This document shows, piece by piece, positions 17,212 to 26,800 of a stretch of DNA of 64,000 nt (positions within the stretch are counted from its first letter, which is position 1; each line of letters opens with the position of its first letter). Made by a program: the position numbers and the translations under genes. Source of the stretch: Imperialibacter roseus (GTDB taxonomy: Bacteria; Bacteroidota; Bacteroidia; Cytophagales; Cyclobacteriaceae); NCBI RefSeq assembly GCF_032999765.1, contig NZ_CP136051.1, forward strand, positions 744,001-808,000, given 5' to 3'. Below the pieces are notes generated by a model, which searched no databases, had not been told where the DNA came from, and was given only the letters and a program-made list of their open reading frames with translations.

Positions 17212-18375
17212 ATGACACCTAATATTAACCGAAGAAAGGCCATATCTTCCCTTGTCAAATCCTCTCTTGGAGCTACGGCCGTGGCTGGATCGTTGGGTTC
17301 AATGATGGCTGGGTGTGAGGCAACAGACAGCAAGGCCGAAGCTAATCCGCCGCTGAAAACCAAACCAATGAGAATGCACGTCGGCTGCCAGCACGGGGGC
17401 ACGGGGAAAGAAAATCTTGAGTACCTGGCCCGGCACGGCGTGTATCACCTGGATGGAGGCTCTCCGAAATTGATTGAAGGAGTTGGCTGGGATTTGGATG
17501 ACTCTCTGGCTAAAAAGGAAGCCTGCGAAAAATACGGGATCAGTCTCGACGCCTATCATCTGCCGCTATCCTCAGCTGGTATCGACAAGATTTCAACGCC
17601 TAATATCATGCTTGGGAAAAGTCCCGAAAGAGATCGTGAGATAGAAATGATCCAGCAAATGATTTCGGTGGCGGGAAAAACGGGTGTTCGCACCCTCAAC
17701 TACAACACAATTATCCTGGAGATACTCAGAACAAGCAGAACAGTTGATCCCACCAGGGGCAATGCCTCTTATAGCACATGGAATTACGAAGAGGCCCTGC
17801 AGCAAGACAAACCAAAAACTGTTGCAGGAGATGTTTCCATTGATACCATGTATGAGCGGATTACCTACTTCCTCGACCGGGTGCTGCCAGTGGCCGAGGA
17901 ATACAATGTGCGCCTGGCTAACCACATCGCCGACCCACCAGCGCCCGTGGGGTTCAGAGGGATAACAAGATGGAACAGCCCCGATGTGTTTGAAGGGATC
18001 AAGAAATTTGCGCAACTATACGACAGTCCCTCACACGGTTTTAACCTCTGCCTGGGCTCCACCGCTGAGGGCTTAAAGGATCCAAGAACGGAAATTTTAC
18101 CCATCATTCGCTGGGTGGGGGAGAGGAAACAGATATTCAACATTCACCTGCGAAACATCAAAGGCGGGTGGAATAATTTTCAGGAAGTATACCCCGACAA
18201 CGGGGATATGAATTTTGCTGAGATTATCCGGGAATTGAGAAATGTGGATTATGACGGTATGGTGATGCCGGATCACATTCCGCACCACGACGACCCCGCC
18301 AGTGGCTTGCAAGGGCACGCCTTTGCATTTGGCTACATCAAAGCATTGATAGACGTTATCGGCAGTGAAGTGTAA
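17212..18375 (+). CDS. Exported mannonate dehydratase (UxuA) family protein
   Basis: The 387-residue TIM-barrel protein resembles UxuA, which converts D-mannonate to 2-keto-3-deoxygluconate. Family features are RLANHIADPPAP, HGFNLCLGST, FNIHLRNIKGG, a DNGDMNFAEIIREL segment and PDHIPHH, which supply the metal-binding C/H/D residues. Unlike cytosolic UxuA, the N-terminus has a twin-arginine start (NRRKAISS), a hydrophobic stretch and a lipobox-like MMAGC, so export is predicted. It lies 26 bp after the permease gene. It might act on another sugar acid or be a catalytically changed relative. Confidence 0.75.
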   Translation: MTPNINRRKAISSLVKSSLGATAVAGSLGSMMAGCEATDSKAEANPPLKTKPMRMHVGCQHGGTGKENLEYLARHGVYHLDGGSPKLIEGVGWDLDDSLAKKEACEKYGISLDAYHLPLSSAGIDKISTPNIMLGKSPERDREIEMIQQMISVAGKTGVRTLNYNTIILEILRTSRTVDPTRGNASYSTWNYEEALQQDKPKTVAGDVSIDTMYERITYFLDRVLPVAEEYNVRLANHIADPPAPVGFRGITRWNSPDVFEGIKKFAQLYDSPSHGFNLCLGSTAEGLKDPRTEILPIIRWVGERKQIFNIHLRNIKGGWNNFQEVYPDNGDMNFAEIIRELRNVDYDGMVMPDHIPHHDDPASGLQGHAFAFGYIKALIDVIGSEV

Positions 18376-18437
18376 AATTCAAGTAATTTGCTCTACCCCT
18401 GGCCAAATAACCAATAACTAGTCACTTAATTACCCCT

Positions 18438-19733
18438 ATGAAAGGCCCCATCATCCAAGACATCATCATCACCCCCATCGCCACAGTCGACCCACCGCTA
18501 CTTAACGCCGCCGGGCTGCACGCTCCTTATGCGCTCAGAACGATAGTGGAGATTGTTACCGACGATAACATTATTGGCATCAGCGAGATTCCCGGCACCA
18601 CCGATACTAACGAGGCGCTTGAGAAAGCAAGAGAGCTTATCGTTGGGAAGGATGCCTTTCAACTCAACCAGATAAGAGACGCCATAGAAAGCCATTTTGA
18701 TGAGGAAACCACCTCAGAACGGGGCGACGCTCCCTGGGACCAGCGCAAGATCGTTCATGTTTTCAGCGCTATTGAAGTGGCGTGCCTCGATATTCAGGGC
18801 AAGGTGCTTGGTAGGCCAGTTGTTGATCTTTTGGGTGGAAAAAGAAGAGAAAGGGTGCCTTTTGCAGCCTACCTTTTTTATAAATATGAAGGAGCTGGCG
18901 GTGAACTGGCGTTTGGTACTGACCCCAACGCTACAGGTTGGGATGCTGCCCGGCAGGCCGAGGCAGTTACCCCGCAGGGCATCGTTGAGCAGGCCGTTGC
19001 CATGGTTAAGGAATTCGGAAATAAGTCAATCAAACTAAAGGGAGGTGCTTTTCCGCCTGTGGAAGAAGTGGCGGCTATGTTGGCGCTTTACGATCACTTT
19101 GGCCCGGATGTGCCCCTGCGCCTCGACCCTAACGCCATTTGGAAGCTTGAGACGGCCATCGAATATGGTAAAAAGATGGAGGGTATTCTGGAGTATTTCG
19201 AAGACCCTGTCAGGGGACAGGAAAATATGGCTAAGGCCCGAAAGGCGTTGAAAATGCCACTGGCTACCAATATGTGCACGACTAGCTTTGAAGACATTCC
19301 TGGCAGTATTGCCTTTGGTTCTGAAGATATTATACTCAGCGACCATCATTTTTGGGGAGGGCTGCGCAGCTCCATGGAGTTGGCTAAACTTTGCCAGACA
19401 TTCGGGCGCAAATTGTCGATGCACTCCAATAGCCATTTAGGTATTTCGCTGGCAGCCATGGTGCATCTGGGCGCTGCATTGCCGGAGATTCCTTACGCAT
19501 TGGATACCCACTATCCGTGGCAGTCGGAGGAGGTAATTGCAGGCGGGCGAATGAAGTTCGAAGAGGGAGCTGTGCTGGTGCCAACTGGCCCCGGACTTGG
19601 GGTGGAAATAGACCAGGAGGCCCTGAAAAAGCTACACGAAAACTATTTGAAATGCGGCATCACCAAACGTGACGACCTGGTCGAGATGAGAAAGGTGATT
19701 CCTGACTGGGAATTTAAGAAGGTGAGGTGGTAG
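18438..19733 (+). CDS. gudD: Glucarate dehydratase (enolase superfamily)
   Basis: The 431-residue protein matches GudD along its length. The predicted catalytic KxK is K199/K201 in SIKLKGG; metal ligands are D230 (RLDPN), E255 (EDPVRG) and N278 (ATNMC); the catalytic histidine is H329 in MHSNSH. The C-terminal PGLGVEID and IPDW segments are also family-typical. The enzyme dehydrates D-glucarate to 5-keto-4-deoxyglucarate in the cytoplasm. It lies 62 bp after the exported UxuA-like gene and closes the sugar-acid cluster. Related galactarate or talarate dehydratases are less likely given the match length. Confidence 0.88.
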   Translation: MKGPIIQDIIITPIATVDPPLLNAAGLHAPYALRTIVEIVTDDNIIGISEIPGTTDTNEALEKARELIVGKDAFQLNQIRDAIESHFDEETTSERGDAPWDQRKIVHVFSAIEVACLDIQGKVLGRPVVDLLGGKRRERVPFAAYLFYKYEGAGGELAFGTDPNATGWDAARQAEAVTPQGIVEQAVAMVKEFGNKSIKLKGGAFPPVEEVAAMLALYDHFGPDVPLRLDPNAIWKLETAIEYGKKMEGILEYFEDPVRGQENMAKARKALKMPLATNMCTTSFEDIPGSIAFGSEDIILSDHHFWGGLRSSMELAKLCQTFGRKLSMHSNSHLGISLAAMVHLGAALPEIPYALDTHYPWQSEEVIAGGRMKFEEGAVLVPTGPGLGVEIDQEALKKLHENYLKCGITKRDDLVEMRKVIPDWEFKKVRW

Positions 19734-19740
19734 ACGCCAT

Positions 19741-20196
19741 TTATTCCTTCATCACCTCTGCCGAGAAGCTCTCTGCCCAGTTAACGAGCAAGTCCCTTTG
19801 CTCTTTGGACAATTGTGCATCGCCATGCATGATCGTGTACGATTCCAGTGGCATTTTTCCCTCGCCCACCTCTTCAGTAAGGTCTTTGAGTATTCTCACT
19901 TTCTTACTCTTTCTGAGGCCCGCCCATTCCGAAAAATTAACTTCTTCTCTACCATGATTGATATGGTCGAAAACGAACCAGGAAACTGGCGTGATATAAG
20001 AATACCAAGGGTACCGGGTCTCATTGGAATGACAGTCGTAGCAGGCCGCTTTTAACAAACCGCTCACTTCCGACGAAATCTGAGAAGTCGCAATCAGGTC
20101 ATCTGGATTGTCGGATGCTACATCAGGTGGAGTACCTCTGAAAAACTGGAGTCCTACAACGAGGACTCCTATGCCTAAGACTATTTTCTTGATCAA
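19741..20196 (-). CDS. Haem-binding domain protein (Haem_bd family)
   Basis: The 151-residue protein has one N-terminal hydrophobic anchor (IVLGIGVLVVGLQFF) followed by a Haem_bd domain. It shows the CYDCHSNETRYPWYSYI motif with CxxCH, then PVSWFVFDHINHGREE and a late GKMPL. Such proteins carry one covalently bound haem c in the periplasm, and their redox partner is unknown. It starts 3 bp after the stop of the other haem protein gene, so the two form an operon. Confidence 0.9.
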   Translation of the reverse strand: MIKKIVLGIGVLVVGLQFFRGTPPDVASDNPDDLIATSQISSEVSGLLKAACYDCHSNETRYPWYSYITPVSWFVFDHINHGREEVNFSEWAGLRKSKKVRILKDLTEEVGEGKMPLESYTIMHGDAQLSKEQRDLLVNWAESFSAEVMKE

Positions 20197-20199
20197 CGT

Positions 20200-20604
20200 T
20201 TATTCTAATTTAGCGAGCGCAGCTTCGGCCCATTTGTGCAACTTGGCTGACTCTTCCTCTGTCAGTTTCATATTAGGGTACTTCTCCACCATTTTCGTAG
20301 GAGGCATTTCTCCTTTGTCGAGCACTTCTAAAATTTCATCGAGCTTTGCCATGGCATCGGCACCACTTAGGGTTTGTAGTTTTTCCCATTGCATTTTCTC
20401 TTTGGCTTTGTCGCTTTTTCCGGATGGAGAATGACATCCCAGGCATTTTGCTTCAATCACCGACATGGCTTCAAGAGTGAATGCCACTGTTTTACCAGCG
20501 TCGGCTTCGGGCACCAGCAGGATTTTTGTAGGTTCTTTTTCCTGAGCCATTCCTGAAGCTGCGAACAGCAGGAGAGCTCCGGCAAGTAGAGTAAATTTTT
20601 TCAT
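20200..20604 (-). CDS. Small periplasmic cytochrome-like haem-binding protein
   Basis: The 134-residue protein has a Sec signal peptide ending at ASGMAQ (about residue 20) and a single CLGCH haem c site near residue 54. A GEMPP motif further on could supply the axial ligand region. The helical C-terminus ends in EEESAKLHKWAEAALAKL. It is the first gene of a two-gene leftward operon with the Haem_bd protein, and an inverted repeat lies 37 bp upstream of its start. Confidence 0.88.
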   Translation of the reverse strand: MKKFTLLAGALLLFAASGMAQEKEPTKILLVPEADAGKTVAFTLEAMSVIEAKCLGCHSPSGKSDKAKEKMQWEKLQTLSGADAMAKLDEILEVLDKGEMPPTKMVEKYPNMKLTEEESAKLHKWAEAALAKLE

Positions 20605-20640
20605 AGCATGCAGTTTTTCACTCTAATATATTAAATATCG

Positions 20641-20664
20641 TTATGTATGGACATCCATACATAA
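20641..20664. promoter_or_regulatory. Inverted repeat upstream of the haem-binding operon (candidate operator)
   Basis: TTATGTATGG at 20641-20650 and CCATACATAA at 20655-20664 are perfect 10-bp arms around ACAT. The half-site ATGTATG / CATACAT also forms the palindrome upstream of the YceI-like gene at 223-238, though with a spacing of 2 rather than 6 bases. It lies 37-60 bp upstream of the start codon at 20604. Confidence 0.5.
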
Positions 20665-20782
20665 AAAAATTGTAGCTGCTCTTCTTTGTACTTTGATTTG
20701 AAGCTCCACTCTGCTGTTGCTACTTCGTTTTAGTAAAGAAAGTAAGGCACTTATAGCTGGGATGACGTTTTCAGCCTGACGG

Positions 20783-21157
20783 CTACACCTTCCACTTAGC
20801 ATCGTCCTCTTCGCATTCTTTTAGTCTTCGCTTGGTCATCTCGCTGATCAGTTCGAAAGGCAGCTCCTCACTATGAAGAAATTGCACCGATCCCTCGGCA
20901 GTTTTGTAAGGCTTCAGTTCGTTGGTGAAAGCAGCGACCACAGAGGGCGTGGGGTAGAACCCGATGTGGTTTTTGAAGGCAGCCCAGGTCACCAGAATCC
21001 TCCTGGTGGTATATGCTGGCATACGCCATTTGATGCCTTGCTCGGCGGCAGGAGCTACGGCAACAATGCAATCGTGCAGTTGGAAAAGCCGTTCCCGAAG
21101 TGTCTCGGGCGCATTAGAAATGTACTCGTCGATGTTTTGTGCTTTAGGTGGTGCCAT
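20783..21157 (-). CDS. DUF1801 (YdhG-like) domain protein
   Basis: The 124-residue protein (start chosen at MAPPKAQNIDEYI, 21157; a longer frame reaches 21181) matches the DUF1801 family. Its features are ETLRERLFQLHDCIVAVAPAAEQGIKW, MPAYTT, the IGFYPTPSVV turn and the GSVQFLHSEELPFELI end. The fold is compact and cytoplasmic; some members were suggested to be iron-related chaperones, but the function is unproven. It has its own promoter region and no close neighbours on the same strand. Confidence 0.85.
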   Translation of the reverse strand: MAPPKAQNIDEYISNAPETLRERLFQLHDCIVAVAPAAEQGIKWRMPAYTTRRILVTWAAFKNHIGFYPTPSVVAAFTNELKPYKTAEGSVQFLHSEELPFELISEMTKRRLKECEEDDAKWKV

Positions 21158-21342
21158 AGGCGTTGGTTTTGTTAACCACAAACGAAAGATAATAAATTGG
21201 ACTTCAATGGTTTTATTTTTGGAAACAGAAAGTAAATCGTTTCAGTTGGGTATTACCGGGAATTTAATATTGATTTCTATTTTTTTATTGAGAGATTTAG
21301 GAGCATTATTTTATTTCTAACCATTTCAATACAGCTAATCTT

Positions 21343-21723
21343 ATGTCAACTATTCATGTTACGTTGGTGATCGACACTGACGCTCTGCCGTCAGACCCAT
21401 CTCAATCACCAGCGGCTGCCTGCCTGCTTTACGACTCATGCCTTGATGCCGACACCGGGTCGAGTACCGATTTTACCGTGCATGCAAATCCAGGCGACAC
21501 CGTCATATTTCATATTTCTTCGAAAAACAACACTTCAGCAGTAGCGATCAGCTCGTTTGCCTACCTGGGGGGCGCTGTTGGTGTATTCGAGTCGCTTCCT
21601 TCAAGCCCAAATTGGGCAGGTACAGTTGGAGATAAACCAGGAAAATCAGAAAGTTATACGATCGGCTTTAAGGCGAATGGAAATACCTATACCCTGGATC
21701 CGGATATTAAGGTGAATTCCTGA
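21343..21723 (+). CDS. Small beta-rich protein of unknown function, possibly AidA/PixA-like
   Basis: The 126-residue protein lacks a signal peptide and looks like a single beta sandwich (VTLVIDTDALPSD, GDTVIFHISSK, SYTIGFKANG, YTLDPDIKVN). The 'VDTD' start and 'DPDIKV' end resemble AidA/PixA inclusion-body proteins, but the match is weak and by eye only. It ends 3 bp before the TPR histidine kinase gene, so the two are co-transcribed and may be functionally linked. Confidence 0.65.
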   Translation: MSTIHVTLVIDTDALPSDPSQSPAAACLLYDSCLDADTGSSTDFTVHANPGDTVIFHISSKNNTSAVAISSFAYLGGAVGVFESLPSSPNWAGTVGDKPGKSESYTIGFKANGNTYTLDPDIKVNS

Positions 21724-21726
21724 AAA

Positions 21727-23676
21727 ATGTGGAAACGGCTTGCAAGTTGGAGGGCCTGCTTATGTGCTGCGGGTCTCCACCTCTTTTTTTGTGCTGACAC
21801 TTCTGCCCAGGATCAACACGAAGCAGATAGTCTTATTCAGGTGTTGGAAACCACCACTGTGCCCGACTCGGCCAAATTCGAAATTTTGCGACGCATTGCC
21901 TTCCAATCGACCAGGCCAGGCGAGATGCTTGAGTATGCGGAGCAGCTGATTGAGCTTGCCACAAAGCACTCCAGCTACGTTTGGTTGCATAGAGGGCATT
22001 TACAAAAGGGTAATGCGCTGAAGTTTCAGGGCGACTTTGATCTGGCTATTGCCGAGTATTTCAAAAGTGTCGAAATGGCCCAGAAGGGTAATTATCAGAC
22101 TGGAATAGGAGGGGCTTTTTTGTCTATTGCGGGTGTTTATGGTGATATGGGCGACCATGTAAAAGGGATCAAATACAAAAGGAAAGCTGTTGGCATACTT
22201 AGAGATTCCGGCGACTCGCTTACCCTGGCGGCTGCCTTGCTCAATACGGGCTATGAATACTACCGGGTAGCCAACTACGACAGTGCGCTGTTCTTCTTCG
22301 ACGAGTCTGGTCAGATTTATGAACGAAAGAATTTTCTGGTAGGGAAGGCTTACAATCTGGGCAATTCCGGGCTCGTTTATGCAAGGACAGGTGCTGCTGA
22401 AAAGGCTGAGCAGTACCTGGCTGAAGCCATTCAAATACTCATAGGGCTGAGTGATTCATATGCCATTACGGAGTTTCAAACGGAAATGGCGGACATTTAT
22501 CTTCAAAAGAAGGACTTCAAAAGTGCAGAGAAATTGTTGCAAGAGGCCCTGCAGTATGCTGAAGCTGACGGTCTTCAGGAAAGAGTTCGTGATGCAAGCC
22601 TCAGTCTCTCAGGGCTCTATCGTGAGATGAGTGACCACGAAAAGGCTTATACTTATTTGCATCAATACATCACCTACCGGGATAGCATAAAAAACGAAGA
22701 TGTGATTCAGGAAATGGCCGATCTTCGGACCGAGTTCGAGGTAGGGCAGAAGCAAATTGAGGTGGATCTATTGCAAGCTCAGGCCCGAAACCAGCGGATC
22801 ATTCTGATAGCTATTGCCATTGTGCTGGTGCTGGTTGTTATTCTGGTATACGTACTGTTCAGGCTGTACAAGCTTCGGAACCGGGCCATTAAAATATCAA
22901 GGGAAAGAAGGAGAATTATTGCCTCTCAGCGGGATCGCCTTGAAGAGTTGAATAATACGAAAGACAAATTCTTCTCGATTATTTCGCACGACATCCGGGG
23001 GCCCGTTGGTAATTTTCATGGCTTTGTGCGACTCATTGAGCTTAGCCTCGAAAGTGGCGACACCAGCGACCTTGTTGAGATCAGCCAAATGCTTGATAAG
23101 TCTGCTATCGAGTTGTCCGCCCTGCTCGATAACCTGCTGCACTGGGCCATGAGCCAGCAGGGGAAATTCCCCAATAAGCCCGAAGAGCTTGATCTTACCC
23201 GACTATGTCAGGAGAATTTGAGCATGATCGAAAACATGGCTGTCTCCAAGCAAATCACCCTCACCAGCGACTTACCTGGCGCCGTCAATGTGTTAGCCGA
23301 CAAAAACAGCGTGTCCACCATCATCCGAAACCTGCTCAACAATGCACTGAAGTTTACCAAAAAAGGAGGCACGGTGGGGCTATCACTGGGCTTAGAAGGG
23401 AAGGAGAGCGTTATTGCTGTTTCGGACTCCGGCATTGGCATCCCGGCTGAGAAAATGGAGACGCTTTTTGGCTTTGACGCAGGCCGCAGCCATTGGGGAA
23501 CTGGCGGCGAAAAAGGAGTGGGCCTTGGCCTCAACCTTGTCAAAGAGTTTGTGGACATGAACAAAGGCCGCATTGAAGTGGAAAGCGAGGAAGGAGTGGG
23601 GACTACGTTTAGGGTGTATTTGCCGGTGGCGGGTGGCGCATTGGAAAAGGTCCCCCATACCGTGCCGCAAGTTTAG
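21727..23676 (+). CDS. TPR-containing membrane sensor histidine kinase
   Basis: The 649-residue protein has a signal peptide (to about residue 28), a periplasmic TPR domain of about six repeats (residues 35-330), a coiled segment, one membrane helix (about 358-378, IILIAIAIVLVLVVILVYVLF shortened here by position) and a kinase core. The phospho-acceptor is H421 in SHDIRGP. The ATP domain shows N539 in LNNALKF, DSGIGIP and GVGLGLNLV. Such kinases autophosphorylate and pass phosphate to a response regulator, none of which is adjacent. It follows the small beta-rich protein gene by 3 bp. Confidence 0.9.
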   Translation: MWKRLASWRACLCAAGLHLFFCADTSAQDQHEADSLIQVLETTTVPDSAKFEILRRIAFQSTRPGEMLEYAEQLIELATKHSSYVWLHRGHLQKGNALKFQGDFDLAIAEYFKSVEMAQKGNYQTGIGGAFLSIAGVYGDMGDHVKGIKYKRKAVGILRDSGDSLTLAAALLNTGYEYYRVANYDSALFFFDESGQIYERKNFLVGKAYNLGNSGLVYARTGAAEKAEQYLAEAIQILIGLSDSYAITEFQTEMADIYLQKKDFKSAEKLLQEALQYAEADGLQERVRDASLSLSGLYREMSDHEKAYTYLHQYITYRDSIKNEDVIQEMADLRTEFEVGQKQIEVDLLQAQARNQRIILIAIAIVLVLVVILVYVLFRLYKLRNRAIKISRERRRIIASQRDRLEELNNTKDKFFSIISHDIRGPVGNFHGFVRLIELSLESGDTSDLVEISQMLDKSAIELSALLDNLLHWAMSQQGKFPNKPEELDLTRLCQENLSMIENMAVSKQITLTSDLPGAVNVLADKNSVSTIIRNLLNNALKFTKKGGTVGLSLGLEGKESVIAVSDSGIGIPAEKMETLFGFDAGRSHWGTGGEKGVGLGLNLVKEFVDMNKGRIEVESEEGVGTTFRVYLPVAGGALEKVPHTVPQV

Positions 23677-23761
23677 CGATAGCGTAACCCTCCATCCCGC
23701 AAGGATCTTCCCCGGCCGGGCAGGCTTGTGGATTCTTCATTTCGGTGTCTCGCCGCTATCG
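23676..23761. repeat. GC-rich intergenic segment bounded by an inverted repeat
   Basis: CGATAGCG near 23676-23683 returns inverted as CGCTATCG near 23754-23761. Between them is a GC-rich stretch with CCCGGCCGGG-like symmetry (about 23710-23722). No open frame was seen. It may be a remnant of a repeated element. Confidence 0.3.
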
Positions 23762-23783
23762 TAATTTTCAAAATGTAACCTTT

Positions 23784-23829
23784 TCATAAGCGAGACGCTT
23801 TATGAGAAGTAGTCCAAGCGAGACGCTTG
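23784..23829. repeat. Two REP-like hairpins with identical AGA loops
   Basis: The 13-mer AAGCGAGACGCTT occurs at 23788-23800 and at 23816-23828. Each copy is a hairpin with stem AAGCG/CGCTT and loop AGA. Copy one extends with TCATA/TATGA flanks (one bulged base) and copy two with C/G flanks. The same core with compensating flanks is typical of dispersed palindromic units. Confidence 0.55.
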
Positions 23830-23886
23830 AACTATTGGGGTCATTTAGGTTTCATAAAGCTCAGCCACCTCCCTATATTTACCCCA

Positions 23887-26800
23887 ATGACTCCCCAACC
23901 CGAATCCCCCAAATCCTTCATCATCTACCGTTCGTCAGCCGGGTCGGGCAAAACGTATACGCTGGCCCGGGAGTACATCTTGCTGGCCTTGCAGTTTCCC
24001 GGCTATTTCCGCCATATCCTGGCTGTTACTTTTACTAACAAAGCTACCGCCGAAATGAAGGCCCGCATCATTCAAAACCTCGACATGCTGCGCAAAGGGG
24101 AGGGCAAAGGACTGCGGGCAGAGATCAGAGACGCCCTGGGCATTACCGACCAGCAGCTGAGCAAAAAGGCCGACGACAGCCTCACCGCCATCCTCCACGA
24201 CTACAGCCACTTCAATGTCAGCACCATCGACAAGTTCTTCCAGCGGGTGCTGCGGGCCTTTGCCCGGGAGGTGGGCATTCAGGGCGGCGTTACCCTGGAA
24301 CTGGACCAGGAAAAGGTGCTCGACGAAATCATCGACCGCATGCTGCTGGAGGTAGGTGACAACCCCCAGCTCACCCGCTGGCTCACGCAGTTTGCGGAAG
24401 ACAAACTGCAGCAGGGCAAGTCGTGGGACATCCGTAAGGATATTAAAAGTCTGGGCAGGGAGCTTTTCAAAGAGCGCTTCAAAGTGGTGGCTCCTATGCT
24501 GGCCGAAGTAGCCAAAGACGACAATCGGGTGCAACTGTTCATGAAGGGCATGCAGGAGCTGCAGGCTGTTTTTGAAAATACGGTAAAGGGCTTCATTGCC
24601 AAATTTGACAAGGTGCTGGAGCAGCATCAACTGACTGTTGCGGACTTTAGCCGAGGCGGAAGCGGCCCGGCTGGCCTGTTTGCCAAGTTTGCCAAAAACG
24701 AATACGAAATCTCCGATACCCGCCGGGGCGCCACCGACAACCTCGATGCATGGATCACCAAAACCAGCAAGATCAGGCCCCAGCTGGAGCAGGCGCTGGA
24801 AGGAGGTATTCTGGCCGCTTACAATGGCATGATCGACTACCACGACCGTAATATCCTGGCCTACAACAGCGCCACCCAGGTCATGCGTTACCTGTACACG
24901 CTGGGCATCATTTCCGACCTCAGCCGCAACCTGGGGGACTACCGGGATGAGGAGGAGGTGATGCTCATCTCCGATGCGCCCGACTTTCTCAACCGCATCA
25001 TTGGCGACAACGAAACGCCCTATATCTACGAAAAGGCAGGCACCTTCTACCGCCATTACCTCATCGACGAGTTTCAGGACACTTCCGGCTTTCAGTGGCG
25101 CAACTTCCGCCCTTTGGTGGAAAACAGCCTGGCGCAAGGCTACAAAAACCTGGTGGTAGGTGACGTAAAGCAGTCTATTTACCGCTGGCGGGGTGGCGAC
25201 TCCCAGCTACTGCTTGATCAGGTGGCCAATGATATTGGCGACGTATACACCCAAGCCGAGCAGCTCCAAAACAACTGGCGCAGCTACGCCAACATTATCA
25301 ACTTCAATAATAAGCTCTTTGAACAGGCTCCAAACTTCCTGGCTGATATGCTGTTGGAAGGTGCTTCATCTATTCCTGACGACACCATGAAAGCGAGAGT
25401 CGGGAAGGAGCTGGAACGCTTCCGGCTGTCGTACCACGAGGCGGCGCAGGGGCAGGGCAACGAAAACAAAATCGGAGGACTCATCAAGCTGCAGTGGTTT
25501 GAAAGTGACAATCCTGATGATAGCGACGAAGTGGACGAGGAAGCCGGGAGCTGGGACGAAAAAGCCATTCAGCAAGCGATTACCACTATCGAAGACCTGC
25601 AACCAAAATATGCGTTGCGGGACATTTGCATCCTGGTGAGGCGGGCAGAAGAAGGTAGGAAAATGGCGAAGGCGCTACTAGAGAAAAAGGAAACGGCCAC
25701 AGGTAAAAAGCGCTACGATGTCATTTCGCCAGAGTCACTTTACCTCGGTGCTTCCCCGGTCGTGCGGTTGCTGTTGTCTGCTTTCAGCCATTTGTACAAC
25801 CCAAAGAACAACCTGGCCCTGGCACAGCTGGTGTACGAATACCATCATTTTCTTACCAAAAAATCTGTGCCCGGGTTGTCGGAGCTATTCATTTGGGCGG
25901 GCAACCAAGAAAAGCAGGCAGAGTTTGAGCAATTGCTGCCAGCGGATTTTATTGAAGAACTGCCTGCCTTGCTGAAGGTGCCGTTGCTAGAGCTGGCCGA
26001 GCGCTTGATCGGGTTGTTTGGCCTGACGGAATACCCAAGAGAGTTTCCTTATCTCCAGGGCTTTCAGGATGCCCTGCTGGAGTACAGTAAAAACAACCGG
26101 GGTGATGTGGGCTCATTCCTGCAGTGGTGGGCCGATACAGGCTCCCGTCGCAGCGTGCAGGTGCCGGAAGAGCAGAATGCCATACGTATCATGACCATCC
26201 ACAAAGCCAAAGGCCTGGAGTTCAAGGCTGTGCTGGTGCCATTCTGCAGCTGGGACTTTGACCACAAGCTGGAAGAGGTGCTGTGGTGCGAGGCTCCGGC
26301 TATTCCGCCCTTCGACCGGCTGCCTTATTATCCGGTGCGCTACTCCAGCAAGCTGACGGCCACGTATTTTGCCGAGGCTTACTACGAAGAAAAAAAACAA
26401 ATCTATCTCGACAATATTAACCTGCTCTACGTGGCCCTCACCCGGCCAGAGGAAGCGCTTTACATTTATGCGCCTTTGCCCAAGTTCAATAAATCGGGAG
26501 GTTTCAGCATCAATAAAGTATCGGATTTACTCTATAAGCTCTTTCTTGATGAGAGCACCGGGGACTTCGCTATCACACCTGCGCCGGAAATAGATGCAGC
26601 TAGCTACTCAGTGCAAATAGGCGGACTACCTTTGTACGACGACGAGCAAATAGGAGACAGGCAACCGACAGTTGGCTTAAAAAACTACCTTTCCACCAAT
26701 TGGCGCAACCGGCTTAGCATCCGCTTGCAAGGTGGCACGCTTGACGAAGGTGTCAGGGAGAAAAGCCTGATTTCTACCCAACGAGGCACGGTATATCACC

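Noticed and set aside
23935-25137. 400-codon open frame on the minus strand
   Set aside because: It lies entirely opposite the addA-like gene, has no family signature and arises from GC-rich codon use of the true gene.
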